NCBI GenBank assembly: GCA_033060915.1
Contig: CM065393.1
Span: 7,860,001 to 7,924,000, forward strand
Direction of reading: 5' to 3'
Length of the DNA: 64,000 bases
Origin: Euryodendron excelsum
Lineage: Eukaryota; Streptophyta; Magnoliopsida; Ericales; Pentaphylacaceae
Made by a program: the position numbers and the translations under genes. The notes under the pieces were generated by a model. It was not told where the DNA came from and made no database searches. It saw only the letters and a list, made by a program, of their open reading frames with translations. The number at the start of each line of letters is the position of its first letter. Position 1 is the stretch's first letter. This document shows positions 22,499-36,113 of this stretch, in pieces.

Positions 22499-23797
22499 GA
22501 GCCAACAACATAGCCATATTCTTTTGGATATCCTGTAATATGCTATTGGTTTAGTCAAGTTTATGTTCTGTCCTATTCACCTGATTAGTCACCCCCCTTA
22601 CATCATTAGCTAATTGGTTGACATTGTCTTCCATAGTGCTTCTGTGAGGAGCTTGGTACAGTATAGGTTGGGGTTGGAAAGGTTACGGTACCATTTATGC
22701 TTGAAACGGTTGTGGTGGCCCTTGAAAAAGTTGTTGGGACTGTTGGGGTTGGAAAGCTTGAGGGTTTTGAGGCCTTTCTTGAAAAGCTTAAGAGTTTTAG
22801 GACCCTCGTTTCTCCACCCAGAATTAAGGTGATTAAGCCATCTTGGGTTATAACTGTTGGAGTAAAGGTTTCCCCCACTCCTCTAATTAGTGTATCCCCC
22901 CTCCACCCCCCACCCCCCGGTATTGGCCAACCACATTAGCTTGGCTATGTAATGTCTCTCTCACTCCTAGTATAATTAGGCATGCTGCAATGTCATGCTC
23001 CATGGTCACACACTAGACATGGTGAACTAGGTGGCTCAACTTTTACCACATTAACCTTAGAAGTCTCTATATCCTCTAACTAACTGGAAAGCAATGTAAC
23101 TCTAGCTTGTAAATCTTCAACTTTCCCAAGTTAATACTTAGCCCCAATGTGTGTTATAAGTCTAGTGCTTGGATTTTGAGTCGTAGTAGTGGCCCAATCT
23201 CTTGCTAAATTGGCTAGGCAGTCAAAGTAGTTATACCTATGTGGGATTCTTATCAGGGTAAGACCCCACACACATAGACTCCACATACATCTTCAATTGA
23301 GGGGAATGAAGAGTAAAAAGTGATTATACCATGCTAGTCGACAAACCTATAGTGAGGACACGAGTGTAACAGTTCTTTAAACCTCTCCCAATATTTCAAG
23401 GAGGATCCACTATGTTCTAGAGCAAACTGAGAGATATTGCAACAAATAGCCTCCGTTCTATTTTCAGGGAAAATTTTTTTCAAGAATTCCCCTTGCAATG
23501 TATGCCAAGAGTGATTGACATAGGCCTCATTGAATTGAACCATGTCTTGGTCTTGTCTTTTAGAGTGAAAGGGAATAGTTTCAAAAGTTAAACTTCCCTA
23601 GGACACAAGTTATCCTAAAAAATCAAACAAGCATCCTCAAAATCCTTAATGTAGGTGTATGGCTTTTCAAAATCCATACCATGAAAAGTGGGTAAGGCTT
23701 GAAGCATTTTTGGCTTAAGATTTATCATGGCTTGATGCGCGGGAAATACTGTGCAAGATGTTGGTATTTGCCTTACGTGATTCATGTAATCCCACAT
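22499..23797 (-). pseudogene. Athila-like Gypsy gag, decayed
   Basis: Recognisable minus-strand segments include LPTFHGMDFEKPYTYIKDFE, then FLKKIFPENRTEAICCNISQ and SLKYWERFKELLHSCPH of the Retrotrans_gag family, and further on VMEDNVNQLANDVRGVTNQV and ILQDIQKNMAMLLAQ. The last part is the characteristic gag end of Athila elements. Several stops (about 23614, 23525, 23334) and frame changes separate the segments. Other apparent frames here are shadows. Confidence 0.75.
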
Positions 23798-24401
23798 AAT
23801 TCAATTATGTTGGGCAACAACTTCTCCTTGAATGCTCCTTCTCTCAAGATCTATCTTATTAGGATCGTCATTGGGGTTGAGTTCCAGGGGAATCACCCCA
23901 TCATTAATGTTGGCCATGGAAATAGGTCTGTGGCCAAGGGGCAATCTTTACTAGACGGTTATGACTATCCCAAATGTAATGTAACATACATATGCAATGC
24001 ATACATAAAAAATTATCCGCGCCTCTGTAACAAATAATTCACAATTCTTCATTCCTTCCCTCTAATCTCCCTAGAATATAAACTACCGATTCAATAAAAT
24101 TTAATGCAACCCAATCGAACCAGCAGTCTCCACATATAAGGCAAAACCACCAATAAGCACTTAGCACGTAATCCTAATCTCCTCTAGCAATCCTCCTTCT
24201 AACTACAATATGCATAGATCCCTAAAAAAAAAACATAAAAGTCCTAAATTTTAGCACGTACAAGGGATGGAACGAAGTTGCCGTGTTGGCCCTAGCTGAT
24301 GATTCCTCTGTTATTATAGATTGTGGTGAAGCAACTCGCTTGTTTTGTGTTGACTAAGGTTCATGCTTTGGCATGCCTCTTGTGGTCACTTGTACAAAAT
24401 T

Positions 24402-24419
24402 TCCCCAACAATGGCACCA
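24402..24419 (-). other. Primer-binding site of the Athila-like element
   Basis: The minus strand reads TGGTGCCATTGTTGGGGA, a decayed form of the TGGCGCCGTTGCCGGGGA site typical of Athila and related Gypsy elements. All differences are C-to-T or G-to-A type. Confidence 0.8.
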
Positions 24420-24442
24420 AAATTTTAACTTGCACCAAACTG

Positions 24443-25635
24443 TGTCATTGGATGTGATCAAAGGTAATCTCAAGAGCAGGATGGTGAAGCAGTATAACTC
24501 GGTGAAGTCCGAAGTCGAATCTTTAGGGAAAGATGACAAGATGATGGAGAACGTGTATCACTTCTCTCAGTTCACATAAAACTAGGGAATTACTTAGAAA
24601 AAGACCAAAAATCAATACTTTGAAATGTGTTTGTTTATTCTAAACTAATCTATGAAAACTATTTTAAATTAATAAAAGTCTCGAGACCAATTGATCTAAC
24701 CAATTGCTTCACCTAGAATTCTAATAAAGGTGTTTGATAATTCAAATCATTGATTGTGTCGTGAGTTTTTGATTCGTAAGATTTAGCAAGAAAAACAAGC
24801 ATTATTTGACAATCAAACCTAGATTAAATTGGGTCTAAATTCAAATATGCATACCATCGATTCGTGCAGTAAATATACCGAACAAAGGTTTATGCATAAA
24901 CATTACCAAACTTAGTCAAACATCTAGGTTTTTATAAATATCTAAGGTTTAATACCAAAGAATTAAGAAAACTAAAATTTAAACATTAAAAACTAATTTA
25001 CCTCCATTGTTCATCTGGGATCTTCAATTGATCTTCACAATTGATCCCAAGTTGGGATTTAGCTACTCATAGACATGATAGATACCAAAGTTGTATTGAA
25101 ATATATTAAAAGCTTAGAAATCTGATCACATGAATTAAAGAAATCTATTGAAAACCAAGTAGAAAACTATGAAAAACTACTAGTAAGACCCAGAAAAACG
25201 TAATAATAAAAGCTATCCCTAAAAATAACTTAAATCCCAACTTTTATAGACTTCCAAACAAATACAGATTTGACGGACCATTCGAACAGTCATCTAATGC
25301 TCTTCTAATGCAATGATCAAGTCGCAGAAACTTCGAATGCTCTTCAGACCTGATTCAGACGATGAAAACAAGCCTCAACAATTTTTTACGCTGGACCCCA
25401 TTTGATGCTCCGTTCAAACGCCCCAGCAAACCGTTCGAACACCAGCCTTGACCATTTGAACAGTTGTTCTATTTTTATCCAAATTTGTCCATTTTAGCAT
25501 GGAATTCATGTTTCAAGTAAAATAGACTAAATTAGTACAAATCAAGATTAAAACTATATAATTAATACTACTGTAGGTTTAACAAATAACTAATTAAGGC
25601 ATATAGATTGCACTTTTATAGTATAATCACTGACA
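24443..25635 (-). repeat. Athila-like 5' LTR, about 1.2 kb
   Basis: On the minus strand it starts TGTCAGTG at 25635; I place its end at TGACA (24443), which gives short inverted ends TGTCA/TGACA. A TATA box CTATAAAAG is present near 25236-25245 (minus). The inner end could also be nearer the primer site (24431). Confidence 0.6.
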
Positions 25636-27874
25636 TGTTGGGTTTTTATTCATATATTATTTATAGTAGAAAGTTATTATTTATTATTAAAATAATTTTT
25701 AGAAAATAAATAATTTGAAGTGATCAATGGTTGTTAAACTAGATAGTCTTGGAGAAGATGTAAATGGGTCAAGCTGACAGCTCTTTGGCTTGGTCCTAAT
25801 TTACAAATACTAATAGTTGGGATTCATCTTTATGTTAATTAGTAGGATAGAGACCTTGATGTAATTTCCAATCCTGAGAGGTTAACTACCATCATTTAAT
25901 TGAGTTGTTTGGTAGTTTCGCTTATTTTCTTATTCATCAGGGGTTGATGTGTAATTAAGAAATTTTGTGTTAGCTTGGGATATGGAAGCCCTAGAGAGAT
26001 CCCCTTCTTGCACTTGGAGATGCATATATATATATATACAAGGTGGTGACCAACATCATTATTCCCTTGAAATTTTGGAAAAGAGATAAATATGAGATTG
26101 GGTGTGAGTTTCTACCAATTTTTGCTACCTTGGTGCTCTAGTGATCAAGAAGGAAGACTCCTATGTCAAGAAGGCTAAAAAGAAGCTCAAGATTCTAGTG
26201 TTCAAATTGTATAGGGTGTGCAACTAAGCCCTACAAGGTATGATTGTGTTTATATATTCTTGTTCATGCATAGATCAATGAAAAAACATGAGATGGATCT
26301 CAAATATTTTTAAAATCTATTCCATAAGGGTTTTCCTTAAAACAACAAATTAGAGGGTTTTTATAAGTTTAGTTTGTTACCTCTCAATCTCTTCATATAT
26401 GAATTGAACCATGCAAATTGTTAGGTTAAGCTAACAAGGTTATTACTTTATCATTAGTTTTGTTATTAGGAGTCTTGAAATTTGTAATTGAATGTAATTC
26501 CTACCTTCATAAGCTAATAAGGTTATTGCTTTTCTTGTTTTCAAATTATTGTAGTATGATGTGTATATATTAGCTTTGGCTAATTGCACCTTATTCTATT
26601 TTTAAAATGTTTCTTAGGAGTAGTACCATTATTGCGTTATCATAATAAGATATATATATATTACAGCAATATGTTAGGAGGTCTTTGAAGCTGAAAGTTC
26701 TAATTCAATTTTCTTATATTTTTTAATTAATAAAATACAAAAATATACGTCTTTATTCTATTGGTTATTTCCAAATTATTCTTTTTATTTTAAACTTCAT
26801 TCTATGTCGTCAGTTAGTCTATATGGTAAACTTTTTAAATTTCCTCCAATTATGCTCCTTACGTAGAATCTTTAATAAAAAAAAAACTAAAAACAGTTTA
26901 AAATTTCTATGAGAAAAAGTACATATGTATCAAAATTATTAACATTGTTATTATCCATCCATCACACCTCTTCAAAAATGATTAAAAAATCATAACAAAA
27001 ATAAATCAAAATTTTGGTACATATTTTAAAATACAAAATAAGCCATTATATTTGTTTATTTTTCAAAAGATGAATAATTGGTACATATTTTTAAGTTTTA
27101 AACATGAAATTGAATTAAAAGTGATGAAATTCTCTAACTTTAGTAGCCAGATTGCATCTAAGGTAAATTTTCCAATTGTGCTAATATTAGTAGAAAAATA
27201 TTTTTAACTTTTTTTTATTTTTATTTTTTAATAAATTTATATTATTTTATTTTCAGTACTAATAATTCAAATATAAATGTTTTTGAAAAACTTGGTAGTG
27301 TTTAGTACAACCGTTGTGACAACAAATTTTTATAATATAAATGCATATGTTTGGGCTCGATTGGGGAGATATTTAACCCTATTTGTTCAATCTAACTTAT
27401 AGGTTTTTAAATTTTATGATATGTGGTTTGATTTAAGTATAATCTAAGTATACATAACAATCATGAAAAAAATATGCTAGCCTAAGTAAATCAATAAAAA
27501 TTAAATTGAAAATCATATATTCCAAAATGTACTAATAAAATACATTCAGTTATATTTCAATTTCTTTTTGCTAAATTTTTTGTTTTAAGTGATAATATTT
27601 AATGCACCTAATAGGTAATCTATTTACAATAAATAAACTCATGCACTTATCGATATTATAAATCAATATAGTTTCTTAGCAAAATTTTAAGCATATATAT
27701 TTCATGCTGTAGTTTTAGGGATTTTTATTACACTTAATTGATAGAATTTAGTTTATAATATATATATAATATGTTTAATACAGTTCATATTAATAATGTA
27801 ACGTTTAAGAATAAAAAATAATTATTTATTATTATAAAACTTTCTTATTTTTAAGTTTATTCTCTACTTCCGTG
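25636..27874. other. AT-rich repeat-derived DNA, no gene
   Basis: 25980-26260 looks like an LTR promoter/leader (a TATATATATATAC run followed by a purine-rich leader), and TGTTGGG at 25635 could be an LTR start, but no partner end was found. 26260-27874 is very AT-rich with no coding signal. Confidence 0.35.
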
Positions 27875-27879
27875 CATAG

Positions 27880-30800
27880 TATCATGCCCTGGTTTTTAAC
27901 CAAAGCATTCTTGGCTTGGACAAAGTATGGTACTCTTTATGTTAAAAATTGCCCTCTAAGAAGAGAACAAGTGTGATGGGAGTTTAAACTTGAAAACTTG
28001 ATTTGGTTAAAGACTTTTTTAAAAAATTGGGGAGTCGCCACCTAATATAGTTAAAGATGTTCTAGGTCACTTAAAACTAAGTGTAATCCGAAGATTAAAT
28101 TTAGGTTTTTTGAAAAAGTTTTAAAAATGTCATTCTTAAGGAGGTTTTTGGAAAAGAGGTTTTTAGCAACCATTTAAAATGTTTTAAAACCCTTTCGAAA
28201 ACATGACTCCGGTTTGGTCCTTGAAACTCGAAATCTATGGTCCAAGGGTTAGTTACGTGTACAGAATATATCCTAAGATTATCACCCTATCTTGCTCTTT
28301 CGGTACCTACATGTCTAATCACCTTAGCTCACTTGAATTATTGGTTACTTATTTATTATCCACATATAAAATTTTGAAAAAAGGGGTTTGGTCTTCACTT
28401 TTTTGATGAATGATGCATGATGCATATTTTGAAAAAAATGTTTGAAAACAGAAAGTTTTGAAGTGATTTGAAGTGGAAATTTTAACTTGATAGAAAATTT
28501 TGAGAAGGGAACTTGATTTGAAATAAAGGTTACGATCACACCATTTTAGATTGCTTACGTATCTTATTTGGCGAAAATCAGCTCATTTGTAGTTCGGGAT
28601 AGGGCCCAATTGAAGATAGACTTGTGGGAGTCTTGGAAGATTTTGAAACTTTGGATTCAAGAGTTTTGACTTGAAAATAGAACTTAAGGGTTTGAAAATG
28701 TCTTTGAGCATAAAACTTGGGAGATCTTTGGAATGTATTGAAACAAGTCAAAAGAGTTTGGAAAATATTGTTTATTTTGAATAGAACTTGGGGAATTTTT
28801 GAACTGTTTTGGAAGTAACTCAAGAGAGTTTTTGAAATGTTTTGAAATAATTCAAGAGAGTTTTGGAATATTTTTGGAAGCTTGATTAGAGATTTTTGAA
28901 ATATTTTTGAAATCACTCAAGGGAGTGTTGGAATGTTCTTATTTTGAAAATCTTAGAAATAGAGTTTTGATTGGAAAATTTCTTGTGAACTTGTCTTTGA
29001 AAGGTTTTTCAAAACTATTGTTATGTACCTTATGAAAGGTATCTTGAATATCTCATCACCTTTGAGAGGTTAACTAATGAATAACTAAACTCCTTTAAGA
29101 CTATGACTTTTGAAAATATTTTTGGTAAAAAGGTTAGAGACTTCCCTTATGTTTTTAGAGCTTTAGGGTTATAAAAACCTACTTAATATCTCACCTCCTT
29201 TGAACAACCTTAACCATGTAAGGCCTATGATTACTTCAAGCTTGCAACTCTTAAAAATAATTCTTGAAAAGAGCTTTGAAAAACACTTAGGGTTTTAGAA
29301 CCTTAATATGAACAACCTTGAAGGTTGTATTTGATATATCACTTTCCTTCGGAGAACCTAACCATGAGAGAGTTAAGACCACCTTAGAAATGTGAGCTTT
29401 GAAAACGTTTTGGAGATAGTTTTTAGAAATGTTAAGTGTCTAGCCATTTTAGTCAAGACAAGTTTAAGAGACTTTTGGGAAATCACTTTGAAAAGGGGCA
29501 TGGTGATATTTGAAAAGACTTTTGACTTGATTTTAGAAACTCAAGACAGTATAATATTATTTTTGGAAGGATGCTATGAAAATCATCTTGATTGGAAGGT
29601 GTTTGAAAAAAGGTTTAGAGTTAGATTCTTGAAGCCAACTAACCATGGTTAGGATGACTTAGGGTTAACTAACTAGGGTTAAGTTAACCTAGGGTTAACT
29701 AACTAAGGTTAAATTAACCTAGGGTTTGGTTGACCTAGGATTAACTAACTTGGGTTAGGTTAGCCTAAAGTAAGACAACTAGGGTCAAGTTAACCTAGGG
29801 TTTTGAAAAGTGGTTTCGAGCTAGGGTTTGGACCTAGTGCTTTTGGAAAGTGATTTTGAGCTAAGGTTTGGACCTAGTAGTTTTGAAAGACGGTTTTGAA
29901 CTATGATCTAGACCTAGTGGTTTTGAAAGGTAGTTTTATGCATGAAACTTGAAATGGTGTTTTGAAAACCATTTTATGAAAACCATTCAAGTGAGTATTT
30001 AGGTTCATATGGTTGGTATTTGGAAACCAATCAAGAGAGGGTTGCCTTGGAACCATTATAACCACTAACTTAAGCGAGTGAACTTTTGAAAACCAATATA
30101 TAAAAAGTAGTTTTGGAAAATCATTTTTATGCAAATTAATGAGAATGCACTTTTAAGAACCCTTCTTGAAGGGGATTGTTTTAAAAATCACTTTTGGGGA
30201 AGTAGAAAACCACTATAGTGGGTTTAGGGTTCTTATGGTCATTATAGGGATACTAGTCAAGAGAGGGTTCCATGGGGACCATTCCAACCACACAACTCAA
30301 GAGAGTAAAACTTTAAAAATCAACGTAGAATACAACACTTTGAAAGCCACTATTGGTGAAAACTTAAGAGAGTAGAGATTTTGGAAAGAGCCTTTTAGAG
30401 GGTGGTTTTGAAATTATTACTCAAGAGAGCTATATGGAAATGCAAAGAAGGCAATTAAGGCTTGCAAACTAGGGTTTAGTCCTAGGCTTCAATAAACCAA
30501 CCCTTAGAACCATCTTTAGGAAAACACTTGAATATGGAGTTTAAGAATGACATGAAAATAGAAATAGTTGAGGGTTTTAGAAAATGGTGATGAGCATGAA
30601 AATGATGCCAAGCATGCAATACATGAACATAGTAACTAATTGCAAAGGGAGTCATGAAATCATACAAGGCTAAAAGGCCACACCACATTGTAAGGGGCCT
30701 ATGGTCCATACTATGATGAGGTAAGCTAAAGAGAGAGCTCCCTCTCGGTGGCTTCCCTAAAGCTTTCCCTAGGCATAACCTATGGTCCTCTTATTTGTGC

Positions 30801-32970
30801 AAGCAAGAAGGAGGTTAGAAGATAAGGTGTAAAATAAAGAATAGCCTAAACAAGCTAAGAAGGAGAAAAGAAGAGTGGAGGTAGCAAAATGTAAATAGAA
30901 ATACTACCTTGTCTTCACAACTTCTTTAAGCTTCAATGGAGGGCTTTGCTTGAGCTTTGAAGAGTCTTCAATGGCCTTGCAGTGGGCTGGAAATGGCTTG
31001 AGTCTTGCTTTGGAGGCTTTGGGGATGAAGTCTATAGGCTTGAGGTAAGTGGAATCTAGCTTGAATGCTTGGAAGGTTGAAAGAGGTGGAGTATTTAGGA
31101 TTTTTCAGAATTTTGAAAGTATTTTAGTAGGGCTTTGCCGTTATTTTCAGCTCTGGAATATGCAAAGGGGTGGCCAGCTATTTATAGGCAAAGGTCTTGG
31201 GCTCTAGTGCATGTGCTACATGCGCCTAGGAAAACTTTGCCTTGGCGCATGTAACACATGCGCTAGTACAGTGCCAGTGGTTTAGTGCCACGTGGCACTC
31301 CTTATACTACGTCAGCTTGAGCTACAAGGCATGTTTTGTCTGCTCTGATCGTATTTTAGGCGCATGTAGCATACGTTTTGCCGCTGAGAACTCTTATGCC
31401 AACTTTGCCTCGATATTTGTGTAAACCGAGAAAGATCTTAAAAAATTGATCACGTTCACGATGTTCCCCCGTTGTTTCTCATGAACCCGGAGCCCTTAGA
31501 GAGCTTCAAAGGATTCCGGATGACAGAGATTTGTCATCGGGAAGCTTGCACAAAAATAAGCTTTTCAGAGTGTCTGCGAGAAGTTTCGATGGTTGCCAAA
31601 AGTAGCAGTTTTTGTAGCATATGATCATGGCTTCCGGGAAGCGACCTTCTCAATTGAACTGTATCGATGGGAGGTCCTCTGAACAAGCTTCAAGAAATTT
31701 TCTAATTTACACATTTCTTAAGTTGTTTGATGGTGCGTTTCTATTAGGGAGTTAAAGAAAAAGTCAACACTGGCAAAGCGCCTGTGAGACACTTCAAGAG
31801 TTTCTAAAGTGGCAACTTTCGGGCCACGCGATCGAATGCTTTGGGAACCGCTCTTTTCAATCGAGCCATATCGATTGAAAGACCTACGAAAAGGCTTTTG
31901 GAAATTCTCTGATTTGTACATTTCTCAAGTCATTTGACAGTGCATTTTAATCAAGGAATCAAAGAAAAAAACAATCGTAGCGGAGCATGCGAGACACTTC
32001 GAGAAGCTTTTGTTGACTTAGAGATGTTTCAAGTCAAGGGAATCACCTAGAAATGGACAGGGATCTTATTCAGAGCATCCTGATATGTGCCAATTTGGTA
32101 CCCAAATTATGTGTGGTTTGGGAAGTGCATGAGCCACTAGGGGTAAAACGGTCATTTTGATCGAAACTTGTCGGAATGTGACCAGGGTGGATTTGGGTGG
32201 CATATTGAACATGTTCGACTATCTAAGATAGCTTTGAGAAGATGGACTTACCATCTCGAGGACTTAGTACTTTCTCAATAGACATGCTGAGGTGCCTTGG
32301 GGGTCGTTTGATCATTTTTCACGATGTTAGGCTAGCAAGCATCGGTGTTCACCTGGGTTTACGAGTGCTTCCGTCACTCCGACAGTTATGATGAGTTGGT
32401 TCCCGGAGGTCTCTCTTTTTTCCAATGACCATGCCACGGCCAAGAGGTGCATTCGGTCCCGTGACATTGGGCGGTTTAATGGCAAAACTCGTGTCAACCT
32501 AGTGAGTGTTGTCGTCACTCCAACGGCTTAAAATTTTGTGAGTGGTTCCGTCACTCTGACGAGGTGGTATTAGTTTCGGAGACTGCCTGGTCTTGGAAAA
32601 CTACCGGATGCCAAGGGGGATAACGGCATTCTACATTAACAGGTTAGCAAGCGCTAGAAGTGAATCGTTTAAAGTTTGTGAGTGTTTCCGTCACTCCAAC
32701 GGCAGCGATTGGTTTCAGAAACCATCTAATCTCAGAAGTTGCCTGTGATGGTGTTGGTTTCAAAAATTACCTGGTTTCGAAAAGCTATCTGGAACGCCTA
32801 GGAGCATTTTGGTCATCAGGTTTCAATTGAGCCCATCGGGCCCGAAAGCAACCAATTGATTGGGTTAGAGTTTGAAAAATCGGTTTGGGCTTCGATAATG
32901 TTGTGACGTTTTACTAGAGTGATTGATTTGGACCGAAAATTGCCGAACGAGCAAAAAATAAGTGCTTATA
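27880..32970 (-). mobile_element. Large solo LTR (5091 bp), coding-free, copy 2, inverted
   Basis: This is the reverse complement of the family at 16986-21908. Its ends are TATAAGCAC (was TGTAAGCAC) and GGTTAAAAACC...GATA (was GACA), one transition at each terminus. A 5-bp duplication CATAG flanks it (27875-27879 and 32971-32975). The same internal order is present: U3 repeats (about 31560-32010), TATA box (31179-31186, minus), telomere-like array (29640-29805). It is about 170 bp longer than copy 1, with extra short repeats (CCGTCACTCC-type units) between 32330 and 32720. No coding region. Confidence 0.85.
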
Positions 32971-33036
32971 CATAGTAAAGGTTCACTGCTAGTGTGTATA
33001 TATTATATATACAGACATTGGTTAGTTATCTACCTT

Positions 33037-33199
33037 TAGAAGTAGCAATCTCTTGTTGAAGAGCAGCCTTAGAAGAATCAATGACCCCAAAATCAGTGGA
33101 AGCAATACTATTCATTGTTGTGTTAGATTCCCCTCAGAAACAAGAGATACACTCACTTGAGCTCTTCCGAACAAACATGTGAAGCTCCTTGCTAGGCAT
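33037..33199 (-). other. Possible exon fragment, unknown gene
   Basis: The minus strand from an ATG at 33199 encodes MPSKELHMFVRKSSSECISCF, then a TGA, then MNSIASTDFGVIDSSKAALQ and a few more residues in the same frame, ending at a good donor AAG|GTAGAT near 33037. I do not recognise a family. It could be a gene relic or chance. Confidence 0.2.
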
Positions 33200-33682
33200 A
33201 GCACCACCACTACTTTCTTTTTTTCCTTTTTTTTTTTTATTTTTTTTGGTGTTTTCCAAGGCCTACATTAAAAACATTGGATTCGGAGGTGGGTAAGAAG
33301 GAACGTGACTAGTACTGTTGAATAACTCGCCACGCCTACTCATCCCTCCCTCCCCTCCCCTCCTCTTTTTACTGATTCTCAACGCCTCCTAATGATCTTC
33401 AAAATTTGAAGTTCTTGGCGTCGCCCCTTTTGAGGATTGCAAACAGAAAACGTCCCCTCCTCCTCGGCCACCTCCAAAAACTACTTGTGTAAGTAACTAT
33501 ACGTGTGTTTCGGACTAGCTGCCTTACTTGCAAACATGACATAAAAATCTCCCTCTGGTGTTAAAAAAAAAAAGCTTGAAGCCCTCCCTCGAGGTTGGTT
33601 CTTGGGAAAGATTGTACTGAGTAGATCGTTCTCCACTGCAGTACCGAATAAGATTTTTTTCAGCGCCGATACTTACTTTTTA

Positions 33683-33865
33683 GAGTAATGTTATATAATT
33701 AAAAAATTCATACAGAATTTATTACTAGAATGATGTGGCTAAATTGTAAACCTATCACTTTAAAGTAAAGAACCCACCAAGATGCTTGTTTATTATAAAA
33801 CTGTCATCGCCACATCATTCTAATATAGAATTCTGTATAAAAATTTTAAAAGAATAGCATTTTCC
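33683..33865. mobile_element. Mutator-like MITE, 183 bp
   Basis: A perfect 9-bp duplication TACTTTTTA flanks it (33674-33682 and 33866-33874). Long imperfect inverted arms of about 60 bp share TACAGAATT and AGAATGATGTGGC. The 9-bp duplication points to the Mutator superfamily. Confidence 0.8.
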
Positions 33866-33874
33866 TACTTTTTA

Positions 33875-35408
33875 TTCACGTTTTATGATAATTGCTATTA
33901 CTTTCGATAGTAACTGCGATCACATTTTGTACGAAATAACTAAGATCAGTTTGATAAGAACTTTTCGTCGAATCTGGAGAATTTTGCAAAGATTCTCATC
34001 CCATGGCACATTTTTAACTTCTTTTGACTTTGTGCGTAGTTACTGCCATACTGGAATAGTTCTGAGTGTAATAATGAACCACACTTATTGTTACTTCACG
34101 TTAACTTTGATTTTAAGTTTCATGCCATATGAGACTCTATATCCACCTAAGCCATTGGGCAAATTGTGTGATTTAATAGCATCCGCCCTCGAGCTTGAAC
34201 TTATTTTCTGGTTGTTGAGAGCTTGACCATATACCATTAAGCTGAGCAATGGCCCAAATATGGTATAAAATTGGATTCCTGCAGCAATGGTTGTTCTTCA
34301 CCTATGTGATATTAGTTAAATTATTAGTTTTAGGATCCTCTTCATTCCATTGATTGAGAAGTTGACATGTTAATTAAAATAAAAATAAAATATTTAAATG
34401 AGTTGACTTAAAGCTTAATTAAAAATATGATTGTGTACTTATATAAAGAAATAAATTTTAATATAAAATAACGTAGTTTTGATAAAACATCTAATAAGCT
34501 TTCATCTAGTCCATAAATTAATAGAATATAGATCTTCATTATGGTGAATGGAGTGGATCCAATGCTATCAAATAAAAAAATTATCTAGTAGATCCAGAGC
34601 ATCATGTTAGCTTAATGACGTGGTATGCTTGACTCATCAAAAGTGAACATATATTGTTTTTTTTTTTTTTATATTGATTGACCTAATTTTTAGAATTATG
34701 AAAATCATAACTTTACTAACATGTTCATAATTGTTGCTCATGTATTCGAGTTAAAAAAAATGGTGTTTAGTTTTATAAGCCCGACACATCACGCCTTCAT
34801 GCTAACATAATATTTCGAACTTACTGAATAATTTGTCCATATGATTGGAATAGAGAGGATCCAATCTCCTTGCCTCTATAACGTGATCCGCACCTTTATA
34901 CGCAAACCTTCACATGGATTAGAAAATTTAAGAATTTAACTGATAAATGTAGGGTAACATTATCTATATATAGTGCTCATTCATTTAAGTGTCTTGATTG
35001 ACTACTCCACCCTCACCCTTTGACTTTTCACACGATAAGAAAGTTTAAAACAGATTAATGACTAATAAAAAACTGGAAAAAAAATTTTTTGAAGTAGCAG
35101 AAATATATCAGCAACCTTTTTGCACCCAATTTTTGTGGCGGTCATAGGAGAAAAAAAAAATCATGTACTTCTACAAATGAGTCTTTTTTTTTCTTTTTAT
35201 TTAGTCTAGCTATTTTACCAATATAAAATAGCCAATAATTAGCTAAATAATTGGAAATGCTAGTTAAATTTTGGTAAATCCCAATCCCGGCCTTGCCTGA
35301 TATTGGGCCTAAATAGTTCATTCAACCGCAGCTCTAAGAAATACTATGAGGTCCGAGCTTTGCCCAAAAATCACCAAATATGTAAGGATTGTACAAGTCA
35401 AGCATGGG
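33875..35408. other. AT-rich intergenic DNA, no gene
   Basis: Only short chance frames occur here (one of 113 codons at 33885-34226 has no recognisable similarity). No repeat with defined ends was found. Confidence 0.4.
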
Positions 35409-35416
35409 ACAACAAT

Positions 35417-36113
35417 AGAGATGTTAATTGGGTCGGCCGGGCCATGGTCCACCGGACTTGAGCCGAGCTTTGCGGCTTTTGCCATTTTTTAAGCCAAACT
35501 AAAATGTGAATGAAAAGGCCCAAGCCCAGCCCACAGCCTTAGGAATGGGCTTGGGCTTGAGCCTTGGGTATGACAAGCTTTTTGGGCAAATCTTTGGGTT
35601 GTGCCTCTTTGATTCAGTTTTTTTTGTAGCATTATATTTTTAAAACTAATAAATTTAGTTATAATAAATTATATAATATGATTCTATGAATTAAAATTTT
35701 ATTTTTAATTTTACATATATTTAATTTCTTTAAACTTATATAAAAAATTTTACAATTACATTTATTATATATAATTAAGAAGAATTACTAAGGTATATTA
35801 TTTATACAATTATATTTATAAAATTAATGAATGTACTTAAGAAAAATGAATTTGAAAAGGGGGATCACGAGTATGAGTGGGGGGTGTTTAAAAAAAATTC
35901 AAATTGAATTTGAAAGGAAAAGAGCCGTTGGAGGGGTTCATGGGCTCAGGCCGGACCAAGCTCGGGCTCGCAGGATGGGCTTTGGGTTGACACGGGCTTC
36001 TAGAAGAGGGTGCTCAAACTTGGACTGAACTAAATTCAAGTCGAGCTCAGGCCAAACTTTAACCTGTCAAACTCAAACGGCCCATGAGCATCGTGCCGAA
36101 TTTACATCCCTAG
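35417..36113. mobile_element. Non-autonomous hAT element, 697 bp
   Basis: An 8-bp duplication ACAACAAT flanks it (35409-35416 and 36114-36121). Imperfect terminal inverted repeats: AGAGATGTTAATTGGG on the left, AGGGATGTAAATTCGG on the opposite strand at the right (13 of 16 match). Subterminal GC-rich GGGCC/GGCCC stretches lie at both ends around an AT-rich core. No transposase. Confidence 0.82.

Larger units (their letters stand above)
22494..25635 (-). mobile_element. Athila-type Gypsy element, 5' part
   Basis: On the minus strand the order is LTR (25635-24443), primer-binding site (24419-24402) and a decayed gag (23797-22499). The gag is interrupted where the Sirevirus-like Copia begins (22493). 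The part beyond the Copia (below 4809) does not read as Athila, so the element is a fragment. Confidence 0.75.

Noticed and set aside
22606..22939. Overlapping frames of 72-90 codons on both strands
   Set aside because: They are out-of-frame pieces of the decayed Athila gag.
33885..34226. 113-codon plus-strand frame
   Set aside because: No similarity that I recognise, AT-rich composition, no splice or promoter context; treated as chance.
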